Position numbers and translations under genes: made by a program
Assembly: GCA_046590705.1 (NCBI GenBank)
Contig: JBKJUK010000148.1
Coordinates: 1 to 8,183 of the forward strand
DNA length: 8,183 nt
Source: JBKJUK01 sp046590705
Lineage (GTDB): Bacteria; Acidobacteriota; Thermoanaerobaculia; Gp7-AA8
Reading direction: 5' to 3'
Shown: positions 6,139 through 8,183 of the stretch, in pieces
Position numbering within the stretch: the first letter of the stretch is position 1
Layout: the number at the start of each line of letters is the position of its first letter
The notes under the pieces: generated by a model
Databases searched by the model: none
Seen by the model: only the letters and a program-made list of their open reading frames with translations
Told to the model about the DNA's origin: nothing

Positions 6139-6356
6139 GGCATTCCGCGACGTCATTCCGCGACGTCATTCCGATGAGCGCGTGATGCTTCAGCAAGATT
6201 GTGAGGGTCTGCGTGCGAAGAGGAATCTCCGGTCCGCGCGGCGAGGGTTGAACTGATCGACCGCGTCTGCGCGGAACGGAGATTCCTCTTCGCAGCTTCG
6301 GCTGCGTAACGCTGACGATCGCGCGGCTCATCGGAATGACGATGCCGCGGAATGGC
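6139..6356. repeat. Large palindromic intergenic repeat element
   Basis: This is a nested imperfect inverted repeat. The outer arms CGTCATTCCGATGAGC (6164-6179) and GCTCATCGGAATGACG (6326-6341) are perfect over 16 bp. The inner arms GCGAAGAGGAATCTCCG (6215-6231) and CGGAGATTCCTCTTCGC (6277-6293) are perfect over 17 bp and extend with one mismatch to about 25 bp. The outermost CATTCCGCG (6141-6149) pairs with CGCGGAATG (6346-6354). The left arm holds two copies of the 13-mer CATTCCGCGACGT (6141-6166) plus a partial third. The right arm carries a side hairpin, CGCAGC-TTCG-GCTGCG (6291-6306). It resembles the dispersed 'GTCATTCCGAG...GAGGAATCTC' palindromes seen in many acidobacterial and other genomes. 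It sits between two convergent transcription units, encodes nothing, and shows no clear target-site duplication. Confidence 0.8.
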
Positions 6357-6426
6357 AGCATCCTCCGGTGACGATTCTGGTGGTAGTCCCAGTGATCGGC
6401 AGTCACGCCCGCGACCTCGACGCAGG

Positions 6427-7362
6427 TCAGTAGATGATGACTTCGTCGCCTACGTTGGCCATGCTGTAAAGGCGTTCGATGTCTGCGTCGCCGAGGCGTA
6501 CGCAGCCGTGAGAGACGCTCTGTCCTAGCTGGTTGACCTGCTGGGTTCCGTGCAGTGCGTAGCCGTCGCCGAGATTGAGACGAAAGCGTCCCAGGACTTT
6601 GTCGAATTTGCGTTGGGGTGTGCCGATGGGTGGAATGACCACTGCGCCGCCTGCGTAGATCATCTCGCCCGCGGGAAGCTCGCGCTCGACACCATTGGAG
6701 ACTTCCACCACGGAGTTACCTTTCACCTTGAGAACGCGGGAGCTGCTGACAGTGCCGCTTTCTCCCACCCACGACCAGACTCCTCCGCCACGCTCGGGAG
6801 CCGCCGCTCCGCCGCTCCCGGCATCGATGGTGTCGCCGGGATTCAGGCGAACCACGCGCATGCCTTTGTTCCTGGCCTCTTCCTGATAGTGCCAGTCAGG
6901 TGGGACCCACATCGGATTTTCTTCTTTCGAGATCACCTTGAATTTGCCGATGGGCGTATTGAAGCGCATGGTGCGTCCATTCGCTTCGAGAGTAGTACCT
7001 TTTCCAGTGGAGCAGATGGCTTCGAATATGGTCTTGTCACCGTTCAGAACGTACACCTTGTTCTCGGTGGTGGAGACCATGATGGTCTGGTCGGTGTCGC
7101 TGGCCTGGTCAATTGCTTTGTCGATCGACCTCGCTTTATTTTGAAGCGCATTCACGCCGGATGTCGACTTATCTACGGATGCCTGGAGTTCTGCGACCTT
7201 CCCACTGCTGTGTTCTGCAATGAGTTTATCGATCTGTTCAAACTTCTGAAGCCGGCTGGCGTCACGCATGTTGATCCACTCACCAGCCGCTCCGAATGCT
7301 GCCAGGCCGAGGCCGAGCACGAGTAATGCCCATGATCCAAGTAGTCCTATCCAACGCGGCAT
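6427..7362 (-). CDS. Membrane-anchored L,D-transpeptidase (YkuD domain)
   Basis: A peptidoglycan-remodelling enzyme of 311 residues that forms or edits L,D-peptide cross-links, or attaches proteins to peptide stems, outside the membrane. An N-terminal transmembrane segment (about 6-26) is followed by a charged, heptad-like coiled-coil region (33-92) and the YkuD domain (about 93-311). The catalytic region is complete: H271 in LHGT, then SVSHGCVRL with H285, nucleophile C287 and R289. Between the first half of the domain (TPIGKFKV, NPMWVPPDW) and the second (RFRLNLGDGYALHG) lies an unusually long segment (about 176-245), part Gly/Ala-rich and part beta-like, which could cap the active site. 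The ATG at 7362 has AAGGAA five bases upstream, and that Shine-Dalgarno overlaps the stop codon of the upstream paralogue. The two are therefore co-transcribed and probably coupled. Confidence 0.92.
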   Translation of the reverse strand: MPRWIGLLGSWALLVLGLGLAAFGAAGEWINMRDASRLQKFEQIDKLIAEHSSGKVAELQASVDKSTSGVNALQNKARSIDKAIDQASDTDQTIMVSTTENKVYVLNGDKTIFEAICSTGKGTTLEANGRTMRFNTPIGKFKVISKEENPMWVPPDWHYQEEARNKGMRVVRLNPGDTIDAGSGGAAAPERGGGVWSWVGESGTVSSSRVLKVKGNSVVEVSNGVERELPAGEMIYAGGAVVIPPIGTPQRKFDKVLGRFRLNLGDGYALHGTQQVNQLGQSVSHGCVRLGDADIERLYSMANVGDEVIIY

Positions 7363-7371
7363 GTTGTTTCC

Positions 7372-8097
7372 TTAGAAAATGTAAACGCGGGTGGTGTTCG
7401 AGATTCGGGGCCATACAGCTCTCAAATCAGCTTCGGGAACCATGAAGGAACCAGGTCTTACTCCCTTGAGCGGACTGTCAGGCGAGGGCGGAGTGTGGAT
7501 GACGTAGTCGTTCGGAAGGAAAATCACGTAAGTGCCGAGACCATTCTTGATGACGGCACGTTCCGCCGGAATCGGGGTGCGATTCATGAGATGAACCCAG
7601 GCCGGGATCTGCCAGCTAAAACCCTCTTCTTTCGCCTCAACGGTGAAGGCTCCCTTCACCGGGACAAATTTCCATTCTTTCCCGGCCGGTTCCTTGAACG
7701 ATGCGGCAGGTCCGATTTCGACTGGAGCGTCGCGGACTATGTCTGCTCCGTAATGGAGGCGAAACCGTTTTTCATTCGTATTGATGGAGATGTAAAAGTC
7801 TTTGCTCTTGTTGCTTTCGAGGTAACTGAGACGACCATCAATCTCTTTTTTCAACGCCTCGCTGGTCAGGTTCATGCCCGCCAGCTCGTTCCGCATCTTT
7901 GCGAGTTCGACAGGGGAGTTCGTCGTGGCGGCAAAGAGCGTCTCATATCGCGTGTCAAGCCTCTCGCGGTGCATCCTCGCTCCCACACCGAGGGCGATAG
8001 CAAGAATCAGCAGGAGGAGGTTCAACCAGAGCGGGGGCCGGGGAAAATCGCGCCGGTCACTGCCTTCCGGTCTGTCCTCGTTTCTGCGTTCAGGCAT
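7372..8097 (-). CDS. Membrane-anchored YkuD-fold protein lacking the catalytic cysteine (pseudo-L,D-transpeptidase)
   Basis: A 241-residue paralogue of the downstream transpeptidase with the same architecture: a short basic cytoplasmic tail (1-22), one transmembrane segment (23-40), a coiled-coil-like stalk (about 42-97) and a YkuD-like domain (about 98-241). The C-terminal block aligns with the active neighbour: NDYVIHT (196-202) against DGYALHG, then RPGSFMVPEADLRAVW (214-229) against SHGCVRLGDADIERLY, ending in VYIF against VIIY. H201 is kept, but the nucleophile position is S217, and the flanking His and Arg are Pro and Met. Catalysis by the usual mechanism is therefore not expected. The ATG at 8097 has AAGGA eight bases upstream. 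Only nine bases separate it from the active gene, which suggests a regulatory or scaffolding partner. Homology is inferred from motif alignment by eye. Confidence 0.8.
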   Translation of the reverse strand: MPERRNEDRPEGSDRRDFPRPPLWLNLLLLILAIALGVGARMHRERLDTRYETLFAATTNSPVELAKMRNELAGMNLTSEALKKEIDGRLSYLESNKSKDFYISINTNEKRFRLHYGADIVRDAPVEIGPAASFKEPAGKEWKFVPVKGAFTVEAKEEGFSWQIPAWVHLMNRTPIPAERAVIKNGLGTYVIFLPNDYVIHTPPSPDSPLKGVRPGSFMVPEADLRAVWPRISNTTRVYIF

Positions 8098-8183
8098 AGT
8101 TTTTTTCCTTGGATGGGATCGTAGTGCAAGAGGGAAGCCGCGGGGAGTCAGGCCGGAGGGCGGGGTCTGGGGGCCGGGGTAGT
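8098..8183. other. Upstream region of the transpeptidase pair, cut by the window edge
   Basis: This contains the Shine-Dalgarno of the pseudo-transpeptidase gene followed by a very GC-rich stretch. No promoter or upstream gene can be assigned before the sequence ends. Confidence 0.4.

Noticed and set aside
6139..6356. The repeat region as a CRISPR array or RNA gene
   Set aside because: The repeats are inverted arms plus two abutting 13-mers without spacers, and nothing matches a tRNA or a known RNA family.
6550..7326. A long plus-strand open frame opposite the L,D-transpeptidase
   Set aside because: It is antisense to a gene with an intact active site, has no ribosome binding site or recognisable domain, and is explained by codon bias of the minus-strand gene.

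Overview
The window reads as bacterial chromosome. It carries seven genes that can be called with a product or family, one of them truncated by the left edge, plus one lipoprotein of unknown function. An acidobacterial (Acidobacteriota) source is my best guess. This rests on the C-terminal 'DFSISGPSSVSVTGG' beta-sandwich of the GH18 protein, a domain style very common in secreted acidobacterial proteins, on a 'GTCATTCCG...GAGGAATCTCC' palindromic intergenic element, and on the dispersed mix of genes. No rRNA, tRNA or clade-specific marker is present, so the assignment is tentative.

Layout from left to right. (1) 3-908 (+): the C-terminal part of a hybrid sensor histidine kinase with an ATPase domain and a receiver domain. 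(2) 1059-2560 (-): two exported-protein genes in tandem, a trypsin-like S1 protease followed by a small lipoprotein of unknown function. A related non-coding block of about 85 bp precedes each of them. (3) 2860-4433 (-): a two-gene operon in which a CDP-alcohol phosphatidyltransferase overlaps a GalT-family nucleotidyltransferase by ATGA. (4) 4434-6103 (+): a c-di-GMP-I (GEMM-I) riboswitch, a likely ribosome-binding-site switch, a secreted GH18 protein and a strong intrinsic terminator. (5) 6104-6426: a complex palindromic repeat element of about 220 bp. (6) 6427-8097 (-): a tandem pair of membrane-anchored YkuD-fold proteins. The downstream one has an intact SHGCVR active site. In the upstream one the equivalent positions read RPGSFM, so it looks like a catalytically dead paralogue.

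How the genes may work together: most encode envelope or extracellular functions (peptidoglycan cross-linking, a glycan hydrolase fold, a protease, a lipoprotein, phospholipid-head-group chemistry). The only regulatory links visible in the DNA are the riboswitch, which places the GH18 enzyme under cyclic-dinucleotide control, and the tight coupling inside the two minus-strand operons. The points most worth following up are the riboswitch with its expression platform, the active/inactive transpeptidase pair, and the duplicated leader block in front of the protease and the lipoprotein.
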